This document shows, in pieces, positions 26,049 through 35,414 of a stretch of DNA of 64,000 bases. The notes below the pieces were generated by a model. It saw nothing but the letters and a program-made list of their open reading frames with translations, was not told where the DNA came from and ran no database searches. Source of the stretch: Botrimarina mediterranea (lineage in GTDB: Bacteria; Planctomycetota; Planctomycetia; Pirellulales; Lacipirellulaceae); contig NZ_CP036349.1 of assembly GCF_007753265.1 (NCBI RefSeq), positions 2,265,363 to 2,329,362 of the forward strand. Direction: 5' to 3'. Each line of letters begins with the position of its first letter. Position 1 is the first letter of the stretch. The translations under genes were made by a program, and so were the position numbers.

Positions 26049-27512
26049 ATGAATAGAACGACAATAGAAGAGCTTCTCAGGTCTCTCACGGTGGCGGCCG
26101 TGGCCGCGTCGCTCTTGCTGCAACGAGCAACCGCGGAAGAGCCTGCCCGTACTGCCAAGGAGAGCGAGGTCTCTCACGCCAGGGGCTTCTCCCGGGAGAT
26201 CCGTCGCGCCGCAGAGGGGGTCACGCAATCGGTAGTGTTGGTCGAGACCCTGAGGGGGCCGCGTGAAACTCCCCAGTGGCGGAACCTTTCACATCATGGA
26301 GAACGCCCGGACGGCCAGTCCTCGTCCCCGCCGTTCGAGCCGTCATCGGCGCCCCGCGACGAGCGTGGTTCTGGGGTCATCATCGATGGATCGGGGGTGG
26401 TCCTCACTTGCCATCACGTCGTGGCGCGGGCAGATGTCGTTTTCGTCACACTTCCGGACGGGCGTCGCTATGAGCCGCTTGAGATCCGCTCGGACCCCGA
26501 CCGCGACGTAGCGGTTCTCTTGCTTCCTGTGAACACTGATTTACCGGTGGCAAAGCTGGGCGACTCCGATGGGGTGGAGGTGGGAGACTGGGTGGTCTCC
26601 GTCGGGAATCCCTACGGCCTGGAGAGGTCGGTTAGTGTAGGGACAGTCGCTGCGCCTAGGCGGAACACTCCCCTGAACGCCGTCCCGTTGATCCAGAGCG
26701 ACGCCTCATCGAACCCCGGCAGTTCTGGAGGAGCGCTAGCCAATTTACAAGGAGAAGTCGTGGGAATGCTCTCGGGCAGCATCGGTGTCGATGACGGCTT
26801 TCAAGGCGTTGGGTTGGCAATCCCTATCAAGGAAGCACAGCAAGCCGCGGACTATCTGATGAAGGAGGGATCGCGTGAACATTTCGATCTGGGATGTGAC
26901 TTGCAGCCTATCTCGCCCCTCCAAGCAAGCCACCTCAACCTCCCTAAGGCGGGCGGCTTCTACGTGCTCTACGTGGGGGAGGGCACACCGGCTTCGGAGG
27001 CCGGCCTACGGGTGGGTGACTTTATAACGCGCGTAGACGGTCAGCCTATCGATGCGGGCTCGCCTCCACGACAAGTTGTCGAAGGGGTCCTGCCCGGACA
27101 GTCGCGCCAGCTGACCGTCTATCGACAGGGACGACACGAAGACTTGCGGGTGCCCATGAACTCTCCACCGACGGCAAGCGACGCCAAGCGGCTGGAGCGA
27201 AGAGGTCGCGCGTCCCTCCAAGGTTTTTGTGAGCTCCTAGGTATGAGCGTCGGCCCGCTGACGCCCGGCACGGCGAGGCTGTTGGGCTACCCGCCCACGA
27301 CCACCGGGGCGCTCATCACTGAAGTGGAGCTTCGCGGAGTCGCTTACAAGGACGGGATCGCCGCTGGGATGCTAGTTGTCCGCGTCAATGACCACGACAT
27401 TGAGAACCCGGATGACTTCCACCGAACAACCAAGGACCTGCCGCCCGAAAAGCCCGTTCTTATGCTTATCGCATCTCCTGACAGACGCTACCTGACTGTG
27501 CTGGAGCTGTGA
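26049..27512 (+). CDS. HtrA/DegP-like serine protease with PDZ domains
   Basis: The 487-aa protein has an N-terminal hydrophobic segment (LTVAAVAASLLLQRATA) and a trypsin-like domain with the triad His123 (CHHVV), Asp153 (DRDVAVL) and Ser226 (GSSGG, where GNSGG is usual). Two PDZ-like domains follow at about 290-360 and 395-480. It should degrade or refold damaged envelope proteins. Its place inside the metal cluster suggests protection against metal-induced envelope stress. The first 100 residues contain a variable Pro/Ser-rich insert. Confidence 0.87.
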   Translation: MNRTTIEELLRSLTVAAVAASLLLQRATAEEPARTAKESEVSHARGFSREIRRAAEGVTQSVVLVETLRGPRETPQWRNLSHHGERPDGQSSSPPFEPSSAPRDERGSGVIIDGSGVVLTCHHVVARADVVFVTLPDGRRYEPLEIRSDPDRDVAVLLLPVNTDLPVAKLGDSDGVEVGDWVVSVGNPYGLERSVSVGTVAAPRRNTPLNAVPLIQSDASSNPGSSGGALANLQGEVVGMLSGSIGVDDGFQGVGLAIPIKEAQQAADYLMKEGSREHFDLGCDLQPISPLQASHLNLPKAGGFYVLYVGEGTPASEAGLRVGDFITRVDGQPIDAGSPPRQVVEGVLPGQSRQLTVYRQGRHEDLRVPMNSPPTASDAKRLERRGRASLQGFCELLGMSVGPLTPGTARLLGYPPTTTGALITEVELRGVAYKDGIAAGMLVVRVNDHDIENPDDFHRTTKDLPPEKPVLMLIASPDRRYLTVLEL

Positions 27513-27522
27513 CGGGGCTGCG

Positions 27523-27540
27523 GGACCGCTCCTTCGGTCC
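27523..27540 (+). terminator. Stem-loop after the protease gene
   Basis: GGACCG (27523-27528) pairs with CGGTCC (27535-27540) across CTCCTT, 11 bases after the stop and followed by TTGCTTC. A weak intrinsic terminator or attenuator before the P-type ATPase gene is plausible. Confidence 0.5.
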
Positions 27541-27588
27541 TTGCTTCAAGAGACACGATAGGACGATAAGTCACGCAGGAGACGGACG

Positions 27589-30039
27589 ATGCTAGAGAAG
27601 GCCCGGGTCCAGATTCAATTTGCACTGCCGTACGTTCCTGACGACCACGATGCGTGCGTCAGCCGGCTGGTCGAATTGTTAGAAGCCAAGAGGGGAGTGT
27701 CCTCCAGCCATGTTGTCGATTCGCCCGATGGAGCAGGCGGGGAACTCTGCATCCACTACGACCCCCGCGTGCTGTCGCTTGCCGAGGTACGTGAATTCGC
27801 TAATCGGGCTGGGATGCAACTTGGAGAGCGTTTCGGCCATCTTTACCGGCAGTTGAAGCCAATGCACACGCGGCGAGCAAGCGCAATCGAATCGCGATTG
27901 CTGCGCATTGAGGGTGTACTAGAGGCCGCTGTGACCGCGGAAGGCGCTTTGCGTGTCGAGTTCGATCGACAGATCACCGAAGCCCCCGAGATCTTGCAAG
28001 CTCTTGCCGGTTGGTCGGACACGCATACCGCCACGGTTAGGAGACGAGACGGTGAGGCCGACGGCGACGCACACAACCACTCGGAGCACGGCCACGATCA
28101 CAGCGGCCCTTTTGGGCAACAATCCGAGCTGGTGTTCGCGACACTCTGCGGCTTCTTTTTGCTGATTGGCTGGCAGCTTGAGAATACTACGACCGTGGCG
28201 GGATGGGTTTCGGTCAGCACACTGACCGTAGCCTACTTCTTCGGTGGCTTCTTCACCGTGCGGGAAGCCATCGAGAAGATCCGCGCCGGCCGATTCGAAA
28301 TCGATTTCTTGATGTTGATCGCCGCCGCCGGCGCGGCCGTCCTGGGCGCCTGGGCCGAGGGCGCCTTGCTGCTCTTCCTGTTCAGCCTCGGGCACGCGCT
28401 GGAGGGGTACGCCATGGGGCGCGCCAAGCGAGCGATCGAGGCGCTAGCCGAAATCGCCCCAAAAACGGCGCGCGTCCGCCGTGACGGGATCGAGTCGGAA
28501 GTCCAGGTGGAGGAGCTGGTTGTCGGAGACACGGTCGTCGTTAAGCCCGACGAACGCCTGCCCGCAGACGGCTTTGTCGTGGCGGGCGAGTCGAGCATCA
28601 ACCAAGCCCCGATCACTGGCGAGAGTGTGCCCGTCGACAAGCGACCTGTTGCTGACAAGCAGAGAGCTGCGGCCGATCCGGAGTCGTTGCCTCCAGAGCA
28701 CCGTGTGTTCGCGGGCACCATCAATCAGTCTGGCGCTCTCGAAGTCCGGGTTACAAAGGTCGCCGCGGAGAACACGCTCTCTCGTGTCGTGGAGATGGTC
28801 AGTGAGGCTGAGACCCGCGTTTCGCCAACCCAGAGGTTTACAAAGCGGTTCGAGAAGTACTTTGTGCCTTCGGTGGGCGCCTTGGTCCTGCTCTTGATGC
28901 TCGCACCACTGGTGCTGAGTGAAAGCTTCAGCGAATCGTTCTACCGGGCGATGGCGGTGCTGGTGGCCGCTAGCCCGTGCGCTCTCGCTATCGCTACCCC
29001 TAGTGCCGTGCTCAGCGGTGTAGCGAGAGCCGCCCGTGGCGGTGTCTTGGTTAAAGGTGGCGGCCCGCTAGAAAGCCTTGGCGGACTCGCCTCGATCGCC
29101 TTCGACAAGACAGGCACCCTAACCGAGGGGGAACCCAAGGTGACCGACGTCTGCCCCGTCGAAGGCGTGGAAGAGGCCGAGCTCTTGCGGACCGCTGTCG
29201 CGGTGGAGAAGCTGAGCAAGCACCCACTAGCCCGGGCCGTGGTCCGGGATGGGCGCTCCAGGATCGGTGAGTCAGCTATCCCCGACGCCACCGGGTTGCG
29301 GAGCATAACGGGGCGAGGCGTCCAGGCGGACATCGAGGGCGACGCCGTCCATATCGGCAAGGACGACCTGTTTGCCGAGGTCGGAGGGCCGCCGGTTCCA
29401 GACGCGGTACTTCGGTCGGTCGAGTCGCTCGAGAGGGAGGGCCGTACAACCATGGTCGTTCGGCGTGGCGACCGCTACCTAGGCGTAGTCGGCTTGATGG
29501 ACACGCCTCGCGAGGCGTCGAAGCGGACCCTCGCACGGCTGCGGGCACTGGGCATAGAGCGGATGGTCATGCTTTCTGGAGACAACCAACAAGTCGCAGA
29601 TGCGATTGCGAGGGAGGTCGGAATCGACGAAGCACGAGGGGACCTCATGCCGGATGACAAGGTCGCCGAGGTCAAGAAGTTACGCAGCGAAGGGGGCGTA
29701 GCTATGGTGGGAGACGGGGTCAACGACGCTCCCGCCATGGCTTCGGCATCGGTCGGCATCGCCATGGGGGCGGCCGGCAGTGACGTCGCGCTCGAAACCG
29801 CTGATGTCGCCTTGATGGCCGACAACCTGGACCACCTACCGCTAGCGATTGGACTTAGCCGAGCCACGCGCAAAATCATCCGTCAGAACCTCTGGATGAG
29901 CCTTGGCATGGTTGCTTTCCTCGTGCCCGCAACAGTTGTAGGTCTCAATATCGGACCGGCGGTCGCATTGCACGAGGGGAGCACGCTCGTCGTGGTCGTG
30001 AATGCGCTGCGGTTGCTAGCGTACCAGCCCAAGAGCTGA
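27589..30039 (+). CDS. P1B-4-type metal-transporting ATPase
   Basis: The 816-aa P-type ATPase has the membrane motif SPC at residues 462-464, phosphorylation site DKTGT from 506, MVGDGVNDAPA hinge, and HEGST at 795-799 in the last helix. SPC plus HEG(G/S)T defines the P1B-4 group, exporters of Zn, Co, Cd or related ions. The N-terminus carries degenerate HMA-like sequence without CxxC and a His-rich NHSEHGHDHSG linker. It would move cytosolic metal to the periplasm, feeding the RND and ABC pumps. Cu(I) transport is unlikely because CPC is absent. Confidence 0.9.
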   Translation: MLEKARVQIQFALPYVPDDHDACVSRLVELLEAKRGVSSSHVVDSPDGAGGELCIHYDPRVLSLAEVREFANRAGMQLGERFGHLYRQLKPMHTRRASAIESRLLRIEGVLEAAVTAEGALRVEFDRQITEAPEILQALAGWSDTHTATVRRRDGEADGDAHNHSEHGHDHSGPFGQQSELVFATLCGFFLLIGWQLENTTTVAGWVSVSTLTVAYFFGGFFTVREAIEKIRAGRFEIDFLMLIAAAGAAVLGAWAEGALLLFLFSLGHALEGYAMGRAKRAIEALAEIAPKTARVRRDGIESEVQVEELVVGDTVVVKPDERLPADGFVVAGESSINQAPITGESVPVDKRPVADKQRAAADPESLPPEHRVFAGTINQSGALEVRVTKVAAENTLSRVVEMVSEAETRVSPTQRFTKRFEKYFVPSVGALVLLLMLAPLVLSESFSESFYRAMAVLVAASPCALAIATPSAVLSGVARAARGGVLVKGGGPLESLGGLASIAFDKTGTLTEGEPKVTDVCPVEGVEEAELLRTAVAVEKLSKHPLARAVVRDGRSRIGESAIPDATGLRSITGRGVQADIEGDAVHIGKDDLFAEVGGPPVPDAVLRSVESLEREGRTTMVVRRGDRYLGVVGLMDTPREASKRTLARLRALGIERMVMLSGDNQQVADAIAREVGIDEARGDLMPDDKVAEVKKLRSEGGVAMVGDGVNDAPAMASASVGIAMGAAGSDVALETADVALMADNLDHLPLAIGLSRATRKIIRQNLWMSLGMVAFLVPATVVGLNIGPAVALHEGSTLVVVVNALRLLAYQPKS

Positions 30040-30253
30040 ACTCGGAACAGCACCCTGCTGCTACCCATTCATTTACTCCCAATAGCTACCGCAAGCAATT
30101 GTGGAATACGCCTCGCGTAAGACAAAAAACGCCCACTGAGAATCATACTTGTACCTGTCCCGCGGGGTGGACGCAGCACGGACGCCTTCACCTCACCTAG
30201 CTGCGACTAATTGGTTAATTACCATTGCGCCACCATCCCACGGAGACGCTCTT

Positions 30254-30937
30254 ATGCATCAAATACATTTCCTCACACAGGCCTTCGAGCAATCTGGCTC
30301 ATTGACTTGCGAGCTTGTAGGGTTGAGTCTCGATATCGCCTCCAATGAATTCGTGGCCATCCTTGAGCCTAGCGGCACACCAACTACGCTCCTGTTTTCG
30401 ATCCTGGGTGGGGGTTGCGCGCCGACTGCGGGACGAGTCGTGATCGAAGGTGTATCTCTGTACGACGTACCTCACCATAGGCTGCAGCATATTCGCATGA
30501 CGCAGATTGGACGCTTCTCTCACACGATGGGCCTACGTGGAAGCATCTCGGCATGCCGCAGCGTGGAGGCCCCCTTAATCCCACTAGGCATACACGCATG
30601 GGAACGCAGGGCCCTCGCGATAGAGGCGCTGCAGCAAGTTGGAATCTCTTATCACACAGACCACCTAAACTGCGAGCTAAGCTCGGTGCAAAAAATGCAA
30701 GTTGGATTGGCCCGAGCAATCGTGCATAAGCCGCGTCTGCTACTTGTTGAAGTTCCGCACAATGCACTGCCCCCGGATGTACGGCGACAAATGCTCCGCA
30801 TACTAGGCGATCTCCACAAGAAGGGTCACACTGTGGTGATTGTTACCGACAATAGCTCAACTGCAGCAGTCGCGCAGCGGGCGGTCTCGCCGATTAAACG
30901 CCCCAGGCGTGATTTCTTTAGGAGAGCTGCGGCGTAG
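30254..30937 (+). CDS. Degenerate LolD/MacB-like ABC ATPase, catalytically dead
   Basis: Starting at ATG 30254, the 227-aa protein aligns by eye over its whole length with the ATPase at 16622, yet every catalytic motif is altered: EPSGTPTTL in place of the Walker A (no Lys), QIGRFSH in the Q-loop region, LSSVQ for LSGGQ, LLLVEVP for LLLADEP (catalytic Glu lost) and VTDN for the H-loop VTHD. The frame is intact with no stops, so it may be a selected pseudo-ATPase and not a random pseudogene. Codon use is more AT-rich than upstream genes. No permease is adjacent. Confidence 0.7.
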   Translation: MHQIHFLTQAFEQSGSLTCELVGLSLDIASNEFVAILEPSGTPTTLLFSILGGGCAPTAGRVVIEGVSLYDVPHHRLQHIRMTQIGRFSHTMGLRGSISACRSVEAPLIPLGIHAWERRALAIEALQQVGISYHTDHLNCELSSVQKMQVGLARAIVHKPRLLLVEVPHNALPPDVRRQMLRILGDLHKKGHTVVIVTDNSSTAAVAQRAVSPIKRPRRDFFRRAAA

Positions 30938-31006
30938 TTTCGTACCCTAGAGCGATGCTCAGGTGCATGTCCGAGGCAGTTGATACTGACGAGAGTCAGG
31001 AAAGAG

Positions 31007-32095
31007 ATGTATACCCGAAAAACTCTCCCACTTCGTCGCATCCTGCTGTGGACACGGTGGCACCTCGCTTTATTCACTGCATTAGCTTTTGTGCCCGTCG
31101 CTCTGTACGACATCCTTGGGTGCAAGTGGCTTCATGTGCCATGGCTGCCCATTAGCCTCGTGGGCACAGCAGTTGCTTTCATTGTCGGCTTCAAGAACAA
31201 CGCCTCATACGATCGCATGTGGGAAGCCCGTAAGATTTGGGGCGGAATTGTGAATGCATCCCGCTCCTTCACTGTCATGGTCAAGGATTTTGTCAGGCAT
31301 GATGATATCCCGGGCGACAAATTGCTTGACTTGCATCGCGAGCTTGTTTACCGCCACGTCGGTTGGCTCACCGCACTGAGGTATCAGTTGCGTACAGTTC
31401 GCCCCTGGGAAAACAAGCGAGCCTCACCTGGCAACCGCAGATTCCATGGAATGCCCTTCCGTCTGCATGAATCCGAGATTCCAATGGAGTGCGCTGTTGC
31501 CAAATATATACCGACGGATGAACTGGGAGAAATCTTCTCTAAAGCCAATCAAGCGACTCAGATTCTTGGTATACAGTCTCGGCGTTTACGCGAGCTTCGA
31601 AAGGCCGGTCTGCTCGGGGCATACGAGCATGTGGAGATAGAGCGTATGGTTGTCGAGTTGTACGCACTGCAAGGGAAATCCGAGCGTATCAAAAACTTCC
31701 CATACCCCCGTCAGTTTGCAACTTTAAATTACGTGTTCGTCTGGCTATTCATACTTCTTCTCCCGTACGGCGTCATGGAGGAGTTTGAAAGGGTAGGTGA
31801 CCATATTATTGCGGAACACTTAAGCGATAACGCATCGACGGGTGCCCTTGATGCATTTGTGCAATTTGCAGGGTCTCGCTTTGTATGGCTTACGATTCCG
31901 TTCAGCGCAGTGATCACGTGGGTGTTCTATGCACTGGAGATCGTCGGGGAGCTTTCAGAGAATCCATTCGAGGGTGGGCCAAACGATGTGCCGATTACAG
32001 ACTTGTCGCGCAGCATTGAGATTGACATTTGCCAGTTGGTTGACTGCACGGACATCCCGGAGAAGATACTATGGGAAAGCGGCGTTGTTCTTTAG
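31007..32095 (+). CDS. Bestrophin-family channel protein
   Basis: Start chosen at ATG 31007 (MYTRKTLPLRR); 362 aa. It has membrane segments at about 14-32, 40-56 and a C-terminal pair (FATLNYVFVWLFILLLPYGV and WLTIPFSAVITWVFYALEIVGEL). The signatures FKNNASYDRMWEAR, IKNFPYPRQFA and ENPFEGGPNDVPITDLSRSIEID are characteristic of bacterial bestrophins (UPF0187), ion channels of the inner membrane. Bacterial homologues can conduct cations. It lies in the AT-richer block with metal-related genes. Confidence 0.88.
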   Translation: MYTRKTLPLRRILLWTRWHLALFTALAFVPVALYDILGCKWLHVPWLPISLVGTAVAFIVGFKNNASYDRMWEARKIWGGIVNASRSFTVMVKDFVRHDDIPGDKLLDLHRELVYRHVGWLTALRYQLRTVRPWENKRASPGNRRFHGMPFRLHESEIPMECAVAKYIPTDELGEIFSKANQATQILGIQSRRLRELRKAGLLGAYEHVEIERMVVELYALQGKSERIKNFPYPRQFATLNYVFVWLFILLLPYGVMEEFERVGDHIIAEHLSDNASTGALDAFVQFAGSRFVWLTIPFSAVITWVFYALEIVGELSENPFEGGPNDVPITDLSRSIEIDICQLVDCTDIPEKILWESGVVL

Positions 32096-32311
32096 AGGGG
32101 GGGATCGTATCGGACGGCAGAGGCCCACTTGGGTTGGGTTGGTTCTCGCAGGCAACCTTGCCGAGAGATTTAATTTGGATTCACGCGTGCAAATCTTATG
32201 AGCTTCTGCCTTACCAGGCGACTTCCTGCCTCCAGTCATCCTAGTACCGCGATAGGAAGTGTATAAAGTACCGGGCTTGACAGCCCGACTTATTGAGTGA
32301 AGGATATTGAC

Positions 32312-32743
32312 ATGCATATGGCAGCCAGAATCATCCTGATCGTGACGGTGTTGCACCCACAGCTTGCCGTTGACTGCCATTGCGTTCACGGGGGCGCGTC
32401 GGAACAGGCTAGCGCCGGGTGCCGTCACGTCGATGCATTCCCTGGGCATCCGGCTAGGCACCCAGGGCATGGCGGCCTCGATGATGCCATCCATGACCAC
32501 GGGCCGCCGACCTCTAGTCCTTGCAGGCCGTGCGACGGATGCCCGGAGTGTCAAGCGGTAGGTCCGCTATGCCTCCCGGCCAGAGCAAGCTTGCAGGACG
32601 ATCTTGATTGCGCGTGTATCGTGAGGACGCTACTGTTTGGCTGGGCTTATGCTTCGCAGAACCTTCTAATCCCTTGCCAACCATCTGCAGTGTGGGGTGG
32701 TCCGCAGTCACTTCTGGATCGCGGCACGCTCTTGCGCATTTGA
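32312..32743 (+). CDS. His/Cys-rich exported protein of metal clusters, member 3
   Basis: ATG 32312 (MHMAARIILIVTVLHPQLAVDCHC) follows AAGGAT. The short hydrophobic start is a signal-like helix. The mature part has many potential metal ligands: CRHVDAFPGHPARHPGHGG, HDHGP and CRPCDGCPEC. The C-terminus ends LLDRGTLLRI, similar in style to members 1 and 2. It precedes a His-rich exported protein, again a metal-binding context. Function unknown. Confidence 0.6.
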   Translation: MHMAARIILIVTVLHPQLAVDCHCVHGGASEQASAGCRHVDAFPGHPARHPGHGGLDDAIHDHGPPTSSPCRPCDGCPECQAVGPLCLPARASLQDDLDCACIVRTLLFGWAYASQNLLIPCQPSAVWGGPQSLLDRGTLLRI

Positions 32744-32893
32744 AGCGGTTTCCGGGCTCTCTGCCCCAGGGCGTCTTCTGGAGGCGCCTACGTGTAAGCT
32801 ATTTGCCCCGTCAAGTGACGGAGGTGGTTGCTAGGCTTCGCTAGTAACGGCCGTGGCAGCATTATCTCATACTCGATGCACCGGAGGAACGGT

Positions 32894-33382
32894 ATGCGTC
32901 TAATGATTTCCGCTGCGCTGTATGCAGGCTTAGTTGCATGTTACCCACTGGCTACGTCAGCCGCCCCAGCGCTGCACGACGGCCAGAGCCATGAAGCTCA
33001 TGACCACGCGGAGAAGGGCCCGCATGGTGGAACGATTTTCGCGATGGGTGATGAGGACTATCACATAGAGTTGGTTCTCGACGAAAAAAGAGGTCAAGTT
33101 ACGATCGTGCTACTCGATAGCGCTGCTAAGCAATTGGTCGCAATCGAAGAGCCGCATATGCTCGTGAACGTCCGTAGTGATGGGCAGCCACAGCAGTTCA
33201 AGTTGGTTCCACTATATCCTGAGGGGCAAAGTGGTGGACCTGCGGCCATGTACGCAATAGTGAGCCCGGAATTGATGCAAGCCATTCACTCACATAATGC
33301 GGTTGTGAGGGTTGTCGTCAAGATTGCAGGCAAGGCCTACTCGGCGTCGCTCCATCATGATCATGGTGGGCACAGCCATTGA
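32894..33382 (+). CDS. His-rich periplasmic protein, paralogue of the 25408 lipoprotein
   Basis: ATG 32894 (MRLMISAALYAGLVACYP). The signal region includes a possible lipobox (GLVAC). The segment EKGPHGGTIFAMGDEDYHIELVLDEKRGQVTIVLLDSAAK parallels KEGPHHGALIELGEEEYHAELV in the 25408 protein, and both end in a His-rich tail (HHDHGGHSH here). It probably binds periplasmic divalent metal. The two copies differ clearly in base composition, indicating separate acquisition and not a recent local duplication. Confidence 0.75.
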   Translation: MRLMISAALYAGLVACYPLATSAAPALHDGQSHEAHDHAEKGPHGGTIFAMGDEDYHIELVLDEKRGQVTIVLLDSAAKQLVAIEEPHMLVNVRSDGQPQQFKLVPLYPEGQSGGPAAMYAIVSPELMQAIHSHNAVVRVVVKIAGKAYSASLHHDHGGHSH

Positions 33383-33399
33383 TAGTTACACGCCTTCGT

Positions 33400-33436
33400 G
33401 CATGCCAGGCGAGGGGCGGCCCTTCGCCTGGCATGC
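33400..33436 (+). terminator. 13-bp perfect inverted repeat after His-rich gene
   Basis: GCATGCCAGGCGA (33400-33412) is perfectly repeated in inverse at 33424-33436 with an 11-base loop, starting 18 bases after the stop codon. No T-run follows, but stability and position suit transcript 3'-end formation. Confidence 0.6.
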
Positions 33437-33658
33437 GCTGCAGGCTGTGGAGTTAAGTGACTCTGCGAGCATAAGGCGTCCGGATGTGATTTGGACGCGA
33501 CTCTTTGGGTAGACCTAGCTCGTGAAACTACCCATACACGGCGGTATGCTGAGCCCAGCAAAGGCTGTGCATATCACGCCATAGTTCCGAGCAATGCTCT
33601 TATTCAAGAAGCTGGTGGCGGCACCACTCAGCTCCACTTTAAATCCATTCTTTTTAAG

Positions 33659-34396
33659 ATGCTTCATGAAACAATGGCGTCACAGGGGCGCTGGCTTTTT
33701 CGATGGCGGAGCTATCTCCCATTTGTCGCTATTGCGCCATTTGCGTACGACTTGCAATTCTATAGATGGCCGATGTCTAGCCATAGTCTGCAGGTGTTGT
33801 GGGAGTGTGTGTGCATTGCGATTGCGTCCGGCGGCCTAGCCGTGCGTTGCTATGTTGCTGGCCACGCGCCGCATGGCACGTCAGGACGCAATACAAGAGG
33901 CCAGCAAGCAGAGTGTCTAAACACAACAGGGCTATACTCAATAACCAGGAACCCACTGTATCTCGGTAACTATTTTATGTGGCTAGGGATTGTATTGCTC
34001 TGCCCGGCGCTATGTTACATCTTGGCGTTCACTCTCGCGTTTTGGCTCTATTATGAGCGGATAGTGCTGGCTGAAGAGGAGTTCTTGCTGGACAGATTTG
34101 ACGACATCTATCGCGAATGGGCGGGGCGGACGCCTGCTTTCTGGCCGGATTATCGCAGATGGGTCTCGCCAGGTCTGCCCTTCTCTATCAAAGCGATGCT
34201 TCGTAGGGAGTACACTGGAATTTTAGGGATTGGTTGCGGCTGGACGGTTGTGCACACCTATGCGCACTGGGTGGTGGAGAGGCGATTCGTTATTGAGTTG
34301 CGACTTATTCTAGTGTGCTTGGCTAGCTTAAGTGTGTACGTGATGCTGCGAGCGATTAAGAAGCATACCGGAATGCTAGAGGCCCCCGGACGCTAG
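33659..34396 (+). CDS. Membrane methyltransferase, ICMT/PEMT-like
   Basis: The start is uncertain (ATG 33659 or 33674; the frame is open further upstream). The 245-aa protein has several membrane helices and the signature TTGLYSITRNPLYLGNYFMWLG followed by LAFWLYYERIVLAEEEFLLDRFDDIYREW, typical of isoprenylcysteine carboxyl methyltransferase and phospholipid methyltransferase families. It methylates a small lipid or isoprenoid substrate using S-adenosylmethionine. Homologues are often seen next to metal-efflux genes in bacteria (NnrU/ICMT-like); the true substrate is unknown. Confidence 0.75.
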   Translation: MLHETMASQGRWLFRWRSYLPFVAIAPFAYDLQFYRWPMSSHSLQVLWECVCIAIASGGLAVRCYVAGHAPHGTSGRNTRGQQAECLNTTGLYSITRNPLYLGNYFMWLGIVLLCPALCYILAFTLAFWLYYERIVLAEEEFLLDRFDDIYREWAGRTPAFWPDYRRWVSPGLPFSIKAMLRREYTGILGIGCGWTVVHTYAHWVVERRFVIELRLILVCLASLSVYVMLRAIKKHTGMLEAPGR

Positions 34397-34767
34397 CTGC
34401 CTGTGTCGCTACTGAAGGCTGTCTGTGATTAAGGAACGCCCCAAGGTGCTTCATCCCTAGGTCGAACTGGTGCGTCACACCCGTAGATCCTTTGCGCTGC
34501 ACTGGAGGCAGACTGAGCGATTCTTGTGTAGACTAAGGCTAAAGTGTGGCCTATTGTATTAAGCCGACTTTGTGTGCGAGGCATTCATCGCCACTTATGC
34601 ATACAAGCAATCGAAGTGACGGATCGCGATCCTATGAAGGCAGACGCTCCACCGACGGTCGTGCTTCTAGCACTGTGGTTGCAGCTGTCTGGCGACTGTC
34701 TTTGATCGCTGTCAGAAGTGTGGGTGCGTGTGGAACTGGTTTCACCATCGCATGAGGAGCCGCACTC
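34397..34767. other. Intergenic stretch with no clear gene
   Basis: About 370 bp, AT-richer than average. Short open frames here show no recognisable content. Its 3' end may hold the decayed start of the following His/Cys-rich gene. Confidence 0.4.
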
Positions 34768-35220
34768 GTGTGCCGTACGTGTTCCGGGTGCCTTTTACAC
34801 AATCACACCGATCAGCCCGATCCGCACCCCGTCCCTCCAGCGCCTGTGCCGTACGATGGTTGCCCAGATTGCGACACGTCTGTCTCTGCCTGTTCTTCTA
34901 GAGAGAATGATCTCACTTACGGTGTGAATAGTGGGGCGGGTGCTAGGTTCTGCTGCCCAACTGCACCAACGTCGCGTGCTCATATCAGTCTGATCATCCG
35001 TGGGCTAATGCGATGGCGAACCTGCAGTTTCTTTTGGTCTCGGCGGGCGTCTTGCTACGTATATGAATTGCTGCCAGCTAGGGGATCGCTTACTCCTGTG
35101 GCCTTGGTTCCTTATCCGGCGGGAATTACCTCATCGTCTTCAGCGAAGCGTGGCAGAGGCAGCTTGTGCTATTTGCCGCATCACAATCCAGAGGAGAGCC
35201 ATGCTTGCCTGAACTGCTGA
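34768..35220 (+). pseudogene. Possible decayed His/Cys-rich protein, member 4
   Basis: From GTG 34768 the frame encodes CRTCSGCLLHNHTDQPDPHPVP and DGCPDCDTSVSAC, resembling HDHGPP...CRPCDGCPEC of member 3, but there is no signal-like N-terminus. The C-terminal half is Ser/Arg-rich without the hydrophobic ending. It may be a truncated, frameshifted relative. Whether it is expressed cannot be judged. Confidence 0.4.
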
Positions 35221-35414
35221 GCCTGCTGTAGATGCCCGTTGCATCGGGCAGGTCCCTGAGGCAAAGCGTCATGGTGTTGCTACTGCTGTAGTCTCATTTG
35301 TAGGGAAAGCATCTCTGGCGGAGCCTCATTGTCGCGTGCGATCGCTTTCCTCTCCTGCACACATTCAGTCCGCACTGTTATATCTCGCCTAATACCAATT
35401 GCATCGGATATGTC

